A stretch of 64,000 bases of DNA from Sphingomonas sp. R647 (GTDB lineage: Bacteria; Pseudomonadota; Alphaproteobacteria; Sphingomonadales; Sphingomonadaceae). Positions 41,480 to 50,819 of the stretch are shown piece by piece. The stretch lies in assembly GCF_020177055.1 (NCBI RefSeq), contig NZ_JAIQXT010000010.1, positions 46,077-110,076 of the forward strand, read 5' to 3'. A program made the position numbers and the translations under genes. The notes under the pieces were generated by a model that had not been told where the DNA came from, did not search any database, and saw only the letters and a program-made list of their open reading frames with translations. Positions within the stretch are counted from its first letter, which is position 1. The number at the start of each line of letters is the position of its first letter.

Positions 41480-44179
41480 GTGAAGCTGATGGATGAGCCG
41501 ATCCACACCAAGCTCGCCCCGCCAATGTGGATGGGGAACCAGATCCGGCGCGACATGTTGCTCGCCCGTCTCGATACCGCGCTCGACCGACGGCTGACGC
41601 TGATCCAGGCGCCCGCCGGCTATGGCAAGACCAGCCTGTTGGCACAGTGGCGCGCGCGGTTCGATCCGGCGCTGGTCCGGGTCGCCTGGCTGACGCTGGA
41701 ACGCGATGACGCCGACCTCAAGCATCTTGCCCGCTACATCACCCTTGCGCTGGACGAGACCGCGAGCGGCGAGAGCGAGCGCAACGCCGCCTCGCTCCCC
41801 GCGCGCGCGGCGGTGTCGGCGGTCGTCAACCGGCTGGCGCGCGAGACCCGGCCCGTCGTTCTGATCCTCGACGATTACCACCATGCCGAGGGGCCGGAGG
41901 TGGACGCATTCGTCCGCGCACTGATTCAGCTGGCCCCGGAAAACTGCCACTTCGTCATCGCATCGCGGGACTACCCATGGCTCGGCCAGTCGGCCCTCGC
42001 AGCCGAAGAGCAGCTGGTCGAGCTGACCGCGAGCGACCTGCGCTTTTCGACGCACGAGGCCGAGGCACTGCTGACGCGGGCGCATGGCGAGGGCCTGGCC
42101 GATACGGAGGTCCGTAGCATCGTCGCGCGGACCGAGGGCTGGCCGATCGCCCTGCAGCTCGCGTCGCTTTCGCTCAAGCGCGGGGCGGCGCATCACGCAT
42201 TGGTCGAGCGGTTTCGCGGACCCAGTTCCGAGCTTGCCCGATATCTGTCCGAACAGGTGCTGATGACGATGCCGGAGGAGACGCGCGAGATCGTCGTGCG
42301 CACCGCCCTGCTCGATCGCCTGACCGGCGACGCCGTCAACCTGCTGTGCGACCGCAGCGACGGGTGGCTGGTGCTCGAACGGCTCGAGGAACAAGGCATG
42401 TTCCTGACCCCGCTGACGCCCGAGCGGCAAGCCTATCGCTACCACCAGCTGTTCGCCGAGCATCTGCGTGAACGGCTTGAGCGCGGGGACAGCGCCCGGT
42501 TCCGCGCGCTTCATCGGCGCGTTGCAACCTGGTTTGCCGAGCGCGGCGAGACGGCAGAAGCTGTCGGCCATGCGATTCAGGGCGATGACGATGCGCTGCT
42601 GGCGACGATCGTCGAGGATGCTGGCGGATGGCGCCTGATCCCGCAGGGGCAGCAGGCGATGGTCGAACGCGCGCTGGCCAAGCTGCCCGAAGCGACGGTA
42701 TCGGCCCGCCCGCGCCTTGCGCTTGCCCGCGTCTATCTGGAGATCAAGCGCGGCGAGATGAGTCATGCCCGCGCAGATTACGACCGTTGCGCCGCCAGTT
42801 TCGACCGTGCCGACCTGTCCGCCGACCAGCGGATCGAAGTGCGCGTCGTCGGCGACGTGCTGGCCGATTACGAAAATGAGCCGGTGGGCCTCGACGACCT
42901 GCTCTCGCGCGAGGCATTGCTGCGGACGCTACCGTCCAACGACCATCTCATTCTGGCGAACGTCTGCGAGACCTTGGGCGCCAAATATTTCGAGGGCGGC
43001 TGGCTGGAGCGCGCGCTGGAGCCGACGGTGGCGGCGCGCGACCATTATCAGGCGATGGGGTCGCTCTACAGCGACCTGTTCACCCGCTTTCTCGAATCGC
43101 GCATCCGCCATGCGCAGGGACGGATGAAGGATGCCACCGCGATCCTGGCCACAGCACGGGCGGAGATCGAAAGCAATTTCGGGCCACGATCGGATCTTGC
43201 GGCCAATTGCGCGGCGTTCGAGGCGGGCCTGCTCTACGAACAGGACCAGACGGCCGCCGCGCTGGCGCTGCTCGACTGGGCAGTGCCGCATATGGAGCAG
43301 TCCGACGGCTGGGCCGATGTTTATGTCGCCGGCTATCTCAGCGCCGCACGGGCACACGCGGCCGAGGGGCGGATTGACGATGCACGCACGATGACCGCGC
43401 GCGCCCGGCGGCTGGCCGAGCGGCGCGGGCTGCGCCAGCTCGATCTGCTCGCCGCGCTGTGTGAGGTCGATCTGCTGATCGATCAGGACCTCGACGCCGC
43501 GCGCGCGGCTGCCGATGCAGTGGGCCTCGACGCGTTGGGTCAGGCCGATGCGGAGGACTCGTCGGTGCACCGTCCGGTCGTGACCGCGGCGCGGCTGTGC
43601 CTTGCCAAGTTCGCGCTGATCGACGGCGATCATGACGCCGCGCTCGACATCCTGCGCGGGCTGCGCCGCTGGGCGGCCCAGCATGGCGCCGGGCGGCTGT
43701 TGATCGACGTCAACATCCTGATAAGCCATGGCCTGCGCGTCTTGGGGGAAAGCGCGGCGGCGCAGGTCTGTTTCGACGACGCCGTCGGGACCGCGATGTT
43801 TCAGGGCTTCATCCGCCCGTTCATCGATCTGCGCCGGTTCGGCGAGGAAGGGGTCGATGCGACGCTGAACGGTGCAGCACAGCTCGACCGTTTCCGCGCG
43901 CAGTTCCTCAAGGGCATCGCCCGCACGCTGGCGGCCCGCCCGGTCAGCACCGCGACGCCAGGGGTCTTGAGCGATGCCGAGGCGGCGATCGTCGCACATT
44001 TGAGCTTTGGCTATTCGAACAAGGAAATCGCGCGGCTGATCGGGATGTCGCCGGACACGGTCAAATATCGGCTCAAGTCGGTGTTCAAAAAGATCGGCGT
44101 GCAAAAGCGGCGCGATGCCGTGCGCGTGCTGCACGAGCGCGGGTTGATCGCCGGGGATGCACCGGCAATCGCGGAGTGA
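41480..44179 (+). CDS. MalT-like LuxR-family ATP-binding regulator
   Basis: The 899-residue protein has an N-terminal STAND NTPase (Walker A QAPAGYGKTS at 43-52, Walker B VVLILDDYHH, then FVIASRDYP), a long helical TPR-like middle and a C-terminal LuxR HTH (VAHLSFGYSNKEIARLIGMSPDTVKYRLKSVFKKI). MalT-type activators bind tandem boxes when inducer and ATP are present. It sits in the centre of the catabolic cluster and is the obvious candidate to bind the tandem ACCCG boxes. The GTG at 41480 or the ATG at 41489 may be the start. Confidence 0.92.
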   Translation: MKLMDEPIHTKLAPPMWMGNQIRRDMLLARLDTALDRRLTLIQAPAGYGKTSLLAQWRARFDPALVRVAWLTLERDDADLKHLARYITLALDETASGESERNAASLPARAAVSAVVNRLARETRPVVLILDDYHHAEGPEVDAFVRALIQLAPENCHFVIASRDYPWLGQSALAAEEQLVELTASDLRFSTHEAEALLTRAHGEGLADTEVRSIVARTEGWPIALQLASLSLKRGAAHHALVERFRGPSSELARYLSEQVLMTMPEETREIVVRTALLDRLTGDAVNLLCDRSDGWLVLERLEEQGMFLTPLTPERQAYRYHQLFAEHLRERLERGDSARFRALHRRVATWFAERGETAEAVGHAIQGDDDALLATIVEDAGGWRLIPQGQQAMVERALAKLPEATVSARPRLALARVYLEIKRGEMSHARADYDRCAASFDRADLSADQRIEVRVVGDVLADYENEPVGLDDLLSREALLRTLPSNDHLILANVCETLGAKYFEGGWLERALEPTVAARDHYQAMGSLYSDLFTRFLESRIRHAQGRMKDATAILATARAEIESNFGPRSDLAANCAAFEAGLLYEQDQTAAALALLDWAVPHMEQSDGWADVYVAGYLSAARAHAAEGRIDDARTMTARARRLAERRGLRQLDLLAALCEVDLLIDQDLDAARAAADAVGLDALGQADAEDSSVHRPVVTAARLCLAKFALIDGDHDAALDILRGLRRWAAQHGAGRLLIDVNILISHGLRVLGESAAAQVCFDDAVGTAMFQGFIRPFIDLRRFGEEGVDATLNGAAQLDRFRAQFLKGIARTLAARPVSTATPGVLSDAEAAIVAHLSFGYSNKEIARLIGMSPDTVKYRLKSVFKKIGVQKRRDAVRVLHERGLIAGDAPAIAE

Positions 44180-44213
44180 CCCGGGCGGCGCATCGCCCCT
44201 TCCCCCACCCGCC

Positions 44214-44248
44214 TTACCCGCTTACCCATCTTCCCCGCCACTTACCCT
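44214..44248 (+). promoter_or_regulatory. Tandem TTACCC boxes upstream of receptor 2
   Basis: TTACCCG (44214), TTACCCA (44222) and TTACCCT (44242) lie about 120-150 bp upstream of the second TonB receptor start. The 44222 and 44242 copies are 20 bp apart, the spacing seen in the other sets. Confidence 0.7.
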
Positions 44249-44366
44249 GAAAACCGCATGGTTCCCGGCGTGACATGGGTTTGAATGCAATCGGGAGGAT
44301 TGGCGCCGCCACCGGACAGAAACGGGGCCGCCGACCAATACACATGCTCGGGGAAGGGTTCAGACA

Positions 44367-46478
44367 ATGAGGAAGCACCACGAAGTTCAGACCAAGGCCG
44401 GCACCCGCGCAATGCGCCGGATCGCCCTGCTTACGGCCTGTTGCGCGATTGCCCTGCCCGGCCTCGCCGCGGCGCAGGACGCTGGCGAGACCGAGGATGA
44501 CGTGACGGTCATCGGCACGCGCGCGCAGAGCGGCACCAAGACCGACACGGAACTCACCGAAGTCCCGCAATCGATCAGCATCATCTCCGCCCAGGAGTTC
44601 AATGATCGTGCAGCGGTGAACCTGCAGGACATCATCCGCTATAGTGCAGGCGCCAGCAGCGAGCTGAACGGCGTCGACACGCGCGGCGATTTCCTGGCGG
44701 TGCGCGGCACCGGGGCCGAGCAGTATCTCGACGGTCTGAACCGCATGCCCGGCTTCATCTATGGCGGACGGATCGAGATCTTCACGGTCGAGAGCGCGGA
44801 GCTCGTGCGCGGCCCGGCGTCGACGCTGTATGGCGGCGGCGGTGCGGGCGGCATCCTCAATTCGATCAGCAAAAAGCCGCAGACGACGTTCGGCGGCGAG
44901 ATCGGGGTGATGGGCGGCACCGACGACTATAAGCAGCTTCAGCTCGACGTCACCGGCCCGCTGGCCGATGGCGTGTCCGCGCGCCTCGTTGGCCTGGTCC
45001 GCGACGCCGACCTGCAACAAAAGGGGCAGAAGAACGACCGCATCGTCGTGATGCCGTCGGTCACGCTGCGGCCCGGCGCCGACACCGAAGTGACCTTTAT
45101 CGGCCTGTATCAGCGCGACAAGCTGGGCAGCCAGACCTATCTGCCGACCAGCAAGACCATCGACGGCAGCGGCGCGACCAAAATCTCCGACGACTTCTAT
45201 CTCGGCGAGCCGGACTTCAACCACACTTTTGCCGACCATTATGCGCTGACGATGCTGATCTCGCACCGCTTCAGCGACGCGCTCGCGCTCAACAGCCGCA
45301 CCCGCGCATTCGAGCAGGATACGGACTATCAGGAGGTGTTCGGCTATACCGGGTTCGGCGGCGCCTATGCCGATGCCGGGCGGACGGTCGCCAACCGCGC
45401 CTGGTATCTGAACCGCGCCAAATATTCGGGCCTCAGCAGCGATAACAATGTCGTGCTGAGCTTCAGCACCGGCCCGCTCGAGCATCAGATCCTCGCCGGC
45501 TTCGACTATACCGAGTTCCGCGAGGACAAGGAGGAAGGCTTCGGCGCGGCGCCCGGCCTCAACCTCTACAACCCGGTGTATGGCGTGCCCTTTGCCACCG
45601 GTGTGGGCTGGATGACCGATACCAAGAATACCCAGCTCGGCTTTTACGCGCAGGAACAGATCCGCGCATGGGACCGCGTCTCCCTAGTATTCGGCGCGCG
45701 CCACGACAAGGTGAAGTCGAACGTCAACGGGTTCCAGAACCCCGACAACGAGGCGTGGACGTTCCGCGCCGGGATCATCGGCGATATCGTGAAGGGCGTG
45801 TCGCCTTACTTCAACTATTCGGAATCCTTCCTGCCGGTGTTCGGGTCGAACTTCTTCGGCGTCGCCTATGTCCCGCGCACCGGGCGGCAGTATGAAGCAG
45901 GCATCAAGTTTCAGCCCAATTCGCGCATGCTGCTGAGCATTGCTGCGTATGACATCGAGGAAAACAACGTCCTGATCGCTGACCCGGATGAGCTTCAGAA
46001 CTTCATCCAGGGCGGATCGACGCGGTCGCGCGGGATCGAGGCGGAAGCGAAGATCAAGCTGCCCGGCGCGTTCGACCTGACCGCATCGTACAGCTACATC
46101 CGTGCAGAGTATCTGGTGGTCGATGGCCGACAGCGCGGTGACCGGCGCGAGAATCTGCCCGAGCATCAGGCATCGGCGTGGGCGACCAAGAGCTTCGATC
46201 TGGGCGGCGATCTGCGCGCGAAGATCGGCGGCGGCGTGCGTTACCAGAGCGACAAGGTCAGCTTCGATCAGCTCTACACGATCGATCCGGTGACGCTGTT
46301 CGATGCGATGGCCGAACTCAGCTACGGCAAATGGTCGCTGTCGGTAAACGCCGCGAACCTGAGCAACGAGCGGGTCTACACCAATTGCAGCTATGACAGC
46401 TCGCCGACGGTGCAGGAGGGGTATTGCTATCTCGGCAAGGACCGCACCGTGCTGGCGTCGCTGCGCCGCAAGTTCTGA
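44367..46478 (+). CDS. TonB-dependent siderophore-type receptor 2
   Basis: The 703-residue product has an N-terminal export region (hydrophobic RIALLTACCAIALPGLAAA after a basic stretch), a TonB-box-like DDVTVIG and the plug (FNDRAAVNLQDIIRYSAGA, VESAELVRGPASTLYGGGGA), then a barrel ending in ASLRRKF with the usual terminal aromatic. The pattern is siderophore receptor-like, yet the neighbours are hydrolases, so the ligand may be a xenosiderophore or another large amide compound. It is probably transcribed with the amidohydrolase 65 bp downstream. Confidence 0.9.
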   Translation: MRKHHEVQTKAGTRAMRRIALLTACCAIALPGLAAAQDAGETEDDVTVIGTRAQSGTKTDTELTEVPQSISIISAQEFNDRAAVNLQDIIRYSAGASSELNGVDTRGDFLAVRGTGAEQYLDGLNRMPGFIYGGRIEIFTVESAELVRGPASTLYGGGGAGGILNSISKKPQTTFGGEIGVMGGTDDYKQLQLDVTGPLADGVSARLVGLVRDADLQQKGQKNDRIVVMPSVTLRPGADTEVTFIGLYQRDKLGSQTYLPTSKTIDGSGATKISDDFYLGEPDFNHTFADHYALTMLISHRFSDALALNSRTRAFEQDTDYQEVFGYTGFGGAYADAGRTVANRAWYLNRAKYSGLSSDNNVVLSFSTGPLEHQILAGFDYTEFREDKEEGFGAAPGLNLYNPVYGVPFATGVGWMTDTKNTQLGFYAQEQIRAWDRVSLVFGARHDKVKSNVNGFQNPDNEAWTFRAGIIGDIVKGVSPYFNYSESFLPVFGSNFFGVAYVPRTGRQYEAGIKFQPNSRMLLSIAAYDIEENNVLIADPDELQNFIQGGSTRSRGIEAEAKIKLPGAFDLTASYSYIRAEYLVVDGRQRGDRRENLPEHQASAWATKSFDLGGDLRAKIGGGVRYQSDKVSFDQLYTIDPVTLFDAMAELSYGKWSLSVNAANLSNERVYTNCSYDSSPTVQEGYCYLGKDRTVLASLRRKF

Positions 46479-46543
46479 CAACCAACAATCCGGGCCGGGG
46501 CCATGATGCGGTTCCCGGCCCCTTTCTGCTTACCGGAAGGACG

Positions 46544-48286
46544 ATGATGCCAACCGCCGCCACCCTGACCGCCCGGCTGACCCTTGGCCTGTTGCTCGCA
46601 TCCGGCGCGACCGGAGCGGCGTTTGCGGGGCAAGACCGCGCCCCGGCGGACACGATCATCACCAATGCGCGCGTCTACACGGTCGACACGGCACGGCCCT
46701 GGGCGGAGGCGGTGGCGATCCGCGATGGCAAGATCGTCGCGGTCGGGACCAGGGCGACGGTCGAACGGCTGAAGGGAAGCACCACTCGCGTGGTCGACCT
46801 GGGCGGGCGGCTGATCATGCCGGCATTCGGCGACGCGCACGCCCACCCCTTGTTCGGGGCATTGTCGTTCACGCGCTGCTCGCTGCACAATGGCAAGTCG
46901 ATCGAGGATTATCAGGCGATCATCCGCAAGTGCATCGCCGACAATCCCGGTACCGGCACCATCTACGGCGCGGGCTGGGAGGATTCGCTGTTCCCGCCCA
47001 ATGGCGTTCCCCACAAGAAATATCTGGATGCCGTCTCGACCGATCGCCCGCTGATTTTCGATTCCGTGGGCGGACACACCAACTGGGTCAATTCAAAGGC
47101 GCTGGAACTGGCGGGCATCACCAAAGATACCCCCGATCCGGTCAACGGCAGCATCGACCGCGATCCCGCGACGGGCGAGCCGATCGGTGGATTGCAGGAA
47201 TCCGCTCAGCGCCTGATGCAGGCCCTGATCCCGCCGGTGACCGACAAGAACATCCAGGACTCGGTCAAATACACCGCCAAACTCTTCAACAGCCTCGGCA
47301 TCGTCAGCTGGAACGACGCCGGGGTGGCCTGGGAAGAGGACGGCAGCAGCGCGATGATCGACGCGTACAAGGCGGTTCGCGACGCGGGCGAGCTGACCAG
47401 CTACGTTACCGTGTCGCTGACCTGGAAGAACGACAAGGGAATGGAGCAGCTGCCCGGCCTGCTCAAGGCCGCGGCGCGGGGCAACGCGCTGGGCGTGCCG
47501 ACGCATACGGTCAAATTCTATGTCGACGGCGTGATCCCGCAAAAAACCGCGTACATGATCTCCCCCTATGAACACAGCCATGAACATGGCAGCGCACAAG
47601 TGTCACCCGAGACGCTGAAACAAGCGGTGAGCGCAGTCGATTCACGCGGCATGCACGCGTTCCTCCACGCGATCGGCGACAATGGCGTGCGCATCTCGCT
47701 CGACGCAATCGAGGCGGCCCGCACCGCGAACGGCAAGAAGCCGACCCATCACATGGTGACGCATCTGAACGTGGTCGATCCGGCGGACCAGCCGCGCTTC
47801 GGCAAGCTCGATACCTTTGCGCAGTTCCAGCCGACCTGGTCGTCCTGGTACCCCTATATGGAGCTGACCGAACAGGCGATCGGCAAGGAGCGGATGAAGC
47901 ACATCTACCCCGCCGGGAGCATCGTGCGCATGGGCGGCAAACTGGCTTATGGTGCCGATTGGCCAGTGGCCACGGCCAACCCGCTGGAGGGGCTGGAGGT
48001 CGCGATGACCCGCCGCACCGCCGGCGACCCCGCTGCCCGCCCACTGATCGCCGAAGAGGGGGTCACGCTCGAGCAGGCGATCGAAAGCCACACGCTCAAC
48101 GTCGCCTATGTCAACGGCTTCGACAAGGTGACCGGGTCGATCACGCCGGGCAAGAATGCCGACCTGATCGTCCTTGACCGCGACCTGTTCAAGATCCCCA
48201 CGCATGAGATCGGCAAGACCAAGGTGCTGGTAACGCTGTTCAAGGGGAAAGCAGTCTATGGGGCGCTGGAGGCGGCAGGAAAGTAA
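46544..48286 (+). CDS. Secreted YtcJ-type amidohydrolase 2
   Basis: The 580-residue product has a signal peptide (TLTARLTLGLLLASGATGAAFAG), the metal motif PAFGDAHAHPLF, HAIGDNGVR, HMVTHLNVV and GADWPVATANPLEG near the C-terminus. It belongs to the YtcJ/LAF3 group of zinc-dependent amide hydrolases. Signal peptide and position suggest it acts in the periplasm on material imported by the receptor. The ATG at 46544 follows GGAAGGACG. Confidence 0.9.
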   Translation: MMPTAATLTARLTLGLLLASGATGAAFAGQDRAPADTIITNARVYTVDTARPWAEAVAIRDGKIVAVGTRATVERLKGSTTRVVDLGGRLIMPAFGDAHAHPLFGALSFTRCSLHNGKSIEDYQAIIRKCIADNPGTGTIYGAGWEDSLFPPNGVPHKKYLDAVSTDRPLIFDSVGGHTNWVNSKALELAGITKDTPDPVNGSIDRDPATGEPIGGLQESAQRLMQALIPPVTDKNIQDSVKYTAKLFNSLGIVSWNDAGVAWEEDGSSAMIDAYKAVRDAGELTSYVTVSLTWKNDKGMEQLPGLLKAAARGNALGVPTHTVKFYVDGVIPQKTAYMISPYEHSHEHGSAQVSPETLKQAVSAVDSRGMHAFLHAIGDNGVRISLDAIEAARTANGKKPTHHMVTHLNVVDPADQPRFGKLDTFAQFQPTWSSWYPYMELTEQAIGKERMKHIYPAGSIVRMGGKLAYGADWPVATANPLEGLEVAMTRRTAGDPAARPLIAEEGVTLEQAIESHTLNVAYVNGFDKVTGSITPGKNADLIVLDRDLFKIPTHEIGKTKVLVTLFKGKAVYGALEAAGK

Positions 48287-48322
48287 GTCGCCCAGCCCCA
48301 TCGGCAATCCCTCTAAATACAT

Positions 48323-48355
48323 AGGGCCACCCCGGCACGACGCCGGGGTGGCCCT
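48323..48355. terminator. Bidirectional terminator hairpin
   Basis: A perfect 14-bp stem (48323-48336 with 48342-48355, loop ACGAC) lies between the convergent amidohydrolase and esterase genes. It is preceded by AAATAC and followed by TATCATTT, so it can end both transcripts. Confidence 0.8.
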
Positions 48356-48377
48356 TATCATTTGGCGTAGCGATCGC

Positions 48378-49250
48378 CTAAGGCCAGGTTAGCGCGAAGC
48401 GCAGTGTGTCGGTGACAGCACGCGCGGGGACGGTCATATGACCTTCGTCCTTGTAGACGATCGACTGGACGCGCAGGCCTTGCGCGGAGAGCGGCTCCAT
48501 CCGCCTGGCGAATGTCTCCGCGTCCCAACGCTCAAGGATCGCCTCCTCGCGCTCGCCCGAGACGACGAGCAGCCGTGCGACCTGCCCGCCCTTCCCTGCC
48601 TGCAGCCGTGCGACAAATTCGCGCTCCTCACGCAGCGTCAGCGCTTCGTGCCAGAACAGCGACGGGCTGGCGGCGATGATCGCGTGAAAGGCTTGCGGCC
48701 GAGTAAACAGCGTGTGCGCGGCGAACAGGCCGCCGAGCGAGTGGCCGAACAGCGACTGACGCGCGGGGTTGGTCTTGTAGCGCTTGCCGATCTCGGTCCG
48801 CAGCTCGCCGGTCAGGAAGTCAAGAAACCGGTCCCAGCCGCCATTCTTCTCCTTGGCGTATTTGGCGTAGGCCAGCGAGGTGGTCGGCGCCCCGGTGAAA
48901 TCGTCGATCCGGCGCACGTCATAGGCCTGATCGGTCGGATAGCCGACACCGACCACGATCATCTCCTGCCCCTTGGTCCACCCGATCATCCGGCGGGTTT
49001 CGGCGAAGCTGGCGAACAGCGCGTTGCCGTCGACTACATAGAGGACGGGAAAGCCGCCCTCGGGCGCCTCCCCCTCGGGATAGGACACGAAGATGCGATA
49101 GGTCGCGCCATGCTGGGCGCGCATGTCCCACGTTGCGGTGAACGGCATGGTATAGCCCGCTGCTGCCGGCGCCGTCTGCGCGTGTGCAGCAGCGGGCGTC
49201 AGCATGCCTGCAGCCGCGCACAGACCCATCATCGCAACCCGTCTGATCAT
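48378..49250 (-). CDS. Secreted alpha/beta hydrolase (esterase, Fes/IroE-like)
   Basis: The 290-residue product has a signal peptide (MIRRVAMMGLCAAAGM...), YRIFVSYPEGEAPEGGFPVLYVVDG, the nucleophile elbow SLFGHSLGGLF and a C-terminal catalytic histidine in DEGHM. This fits the esterase-D-like family (PF00756) that includes IroE and other siderophore esterases. The ATG at 49250 follows GGAGG. Paired TTACCCG boxes lie 76-102 bp upstream. The substrate is not known. Confidence 0.9.
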   Translation of the reverse strand: MIRRVAMMGLCAAAGMLTPAAAHAQTAPAAAGYTMPFTATWDMRAQHGATYRIFVSYPEGEAPEGGFPVLYVVDGNALFASFAETRRMIGWTKGQEMIVVGVGYPTDQAYDVRRIDDFTGAPTTSLAYAKYAKEKNGGWDRFLDFLTGELRTEIGKRYKTNPARQSLFGHSLGGLFAAHTLFTRPQAFHAIIAASPSLFWHEALTLREEREFVARLQAGKGGQVARLLVVSGEREEAILERWDAETFARRMEPLSAQGLRVQSIVYKDEGHMTVPARAVTDTLRFALTWP

Positions 49251-49325
49251 CGCTTCATCCTCCAGCCCGATATGTCGATTGCGACAGGCTAGGGTGAACG
49301 CGCATGGATCGGCAAACCCCGGTTC

Positions 49326-49352
49326 CGGGTAAGGCGACAACCTTCCGGGTAA
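49326..49352 (-). promoter_or_regulatory. Paired TTCCGGGTAA boxes upstream of esterase
   Basis: The 10-mer TTCCGGGTAA occurs twice on the plus strand, with its CGGGTAA core at 49326 and 49346, exactly 20 bp apart. The pair ends just before the amidase stop codon and 76 bp upstream of the esterase start. Read on the esterase strand it is TTACCCG, as in the other sets. Confidence 0.75.
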
Positions 49353-50735
49353 TCAGCCCGGAAAGGCGATCGACGGCCAGCGATCACCCCAAGGCGCGGC
49401 GACCTCAAGCTCCCGGCCCAGCGCCAGCAGCAGATCATCGCCCCCAAGGTCGGCGGAGACCATCACGCCTACCGGGAGGCCATCGTCGTTGTGGCCAAGA
49501 GGGAGCGAAATACTGGGGGCACCGGTCATGTTGTGGAGCGGCGTATAGTTGACGAAGCCGAACAGCGCGTCGAACAGCGCGTCGGTTGGCCGGGTCGGCG
49601 CAAGCTCGCCGAGCGGGGTGGCGACCGTCGCGGTCACCGGCGACAGGACGACGTCGTAGCTGGCGTGGAAAGCCGCCAGCGCGCGGCTGGCGCGGTCGAT
49701 CTGCGCCAGCGCCTCGGCAAGCCGCTCGGGCGTGACCGTACCGCGACGCTCGGCGAGGCCAAGCGTCCAGGGCTCCAGGACCTCGGTCGCGCGGGCGCCA
49801 TAATGATCGACGATCTCGCCGCCCAGATAATCCCACAAGGTCGTGAATCCCGCGCGCAATGCGGCGCGGTCGATCGGCTGCTGCGCCGGTTCGACTTGGT
49901 GACCGAGCGTCTCGCACAGCGCCGCTGCGCGATGTACCGCGTCGGCAACATCGGGCGAAGGCCCTGCGCCGTCGAGACCGGTGAGATCGAGCGCAATGCG
50001 AAGGCCCGGGCGCGAGGCGTCGTCCACCGCCTTGTCCGCCGGACGCAACAGGCGGGCAGCCCAGATCGTATCGCGCATCGAGCGTCCATACAGGCCGTCT
50101 GAACACAGAATGTCATCCACCAGATTGTGCGCACGCGCGCGGACGTTCCAGCCACGGCTGGGCTTGAAGCCGACGATCCCGCAATTGGCAGCGGGGATCC
50201 GGATTGACCCGCCTGCGTCGCTGGCGGTGGCAAAAGGCACGAGCCCTGCCGCCACCGCTGCCGCCGCGCCGCTGCTCGATCCGCCCGAACTGCGGCTCAG
50301 ATCCCACGGGTTTGCGGTCGGGCCGTACAGCGAACCTTCGCAACTGGCGTTGAGGCCGAATTCGGGCATGGTCGACATGCCGACCGGAATCAGCCCTGCC
50401 GCATCGAGCGCGCGGACGAGCGGGAAGGCGCGGGTCGCGACCTCCCCCTGTTTCGCGCGCGACCCGGCCTCGCATGGAAAACCGGGATATTCGAGCGAGG
50501 CTTTGAGCAGATAGGGAACGCCCGCCATCGGCACGGTCGGGTCGATCCGCGCGGCAGCGGCGCGGCCATGGTCAAACGCGCGCGCGGCGATCGCATTGAT
50601 CGGGCCGTTCACCGCCTCGATGCGGGTGATCGCTGCCTCGACCGGCGCGTCGAGCGCGATTTGCCCCGTTCGCACCAGTTCGGCCTGGCCATGCCCGTCC
50701 AGCCGGGCGATCTCGTTTGCTGTTTCAATCCGCAT
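49353..50735 (-). CDS. Amidase signature family hydrolase
   Basis: The 460-residue product carries the amidase signature: catalytic Lys78 in YLLKASLEY, cis-Ser153 in SSGGSSSGAAAA and the nucleophile Ser177 in ASDAGGSIRIPAA. No signal peptide is seen, so it acts in the cytoplasm on small amides. The ATG at 50735 has an AGAG site; an ATG two codons earlier is also possible. Boxes with TYACCCG lie 47-74 bp upstream. Confidence 0.92.
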   Translation of the reverse strand: MRIETANEIARLDGHGQAELVRTGQIALDAPVEAAITRIEAVNGPINAIAARAFDHGRAAAARIDPTVPMAGVPYLLKASLEYPGFPCEAGSRAKQGEVATRAFPLVRALDAAGLIPVGMSTMPEFGLNASCEGSLYGPTANPWDLSRSSGGSSSGAAAAVAAGLVPFATASDAGGSIRIPAANCGIVGFKPSRGWNVRARAHNLVDDILCSDGLYGRSMRDTIWAARLLRPADKAVDDASRPGLRIALDLTGLDGAGPSPDVADAVHRAAALCETLGHQVEPAQQPIDRAALRAGFTTLWDYLGGEIVDHYGARATEVLEPWTLGLAERRGTVTPERLAEALAQIDRASRALAAFHASYDVVLSPVTATVATPLGELAPTRPTDALFDALFGFVNYTPLHNMTGAPSISLPLGHNDDGLPVGVMVSADLGGDDLLLALGRELEVAAPWGDRWPSIAFPG

Positions 50736-50781
50736 TGTCATCTCTCTGTTCCAGCGTGGCGTGGCCCGTGCGTCCAGCCTG

Positions 50782-50809
50782 TCACCCGTTTTTGCGCAGC
50801 CCTTACCCG
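50782..50809. promoter_or_regulatory. Paired TYACCCG boxes upstream of amidase
   Basis: TCACCCG (50782-50788) and TTACCCG (50803-50809) are 21 bp apart, between the amidase start and the cyclodeaminase stop. The orientation relative to the amidase is the reverse of that seen for hyuA and the esterase. CACCCGTTTTT here also recurs in the hyuA set. Confidence 0.65.
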
Positions 50810-50819
50810 CTGGCGCGGG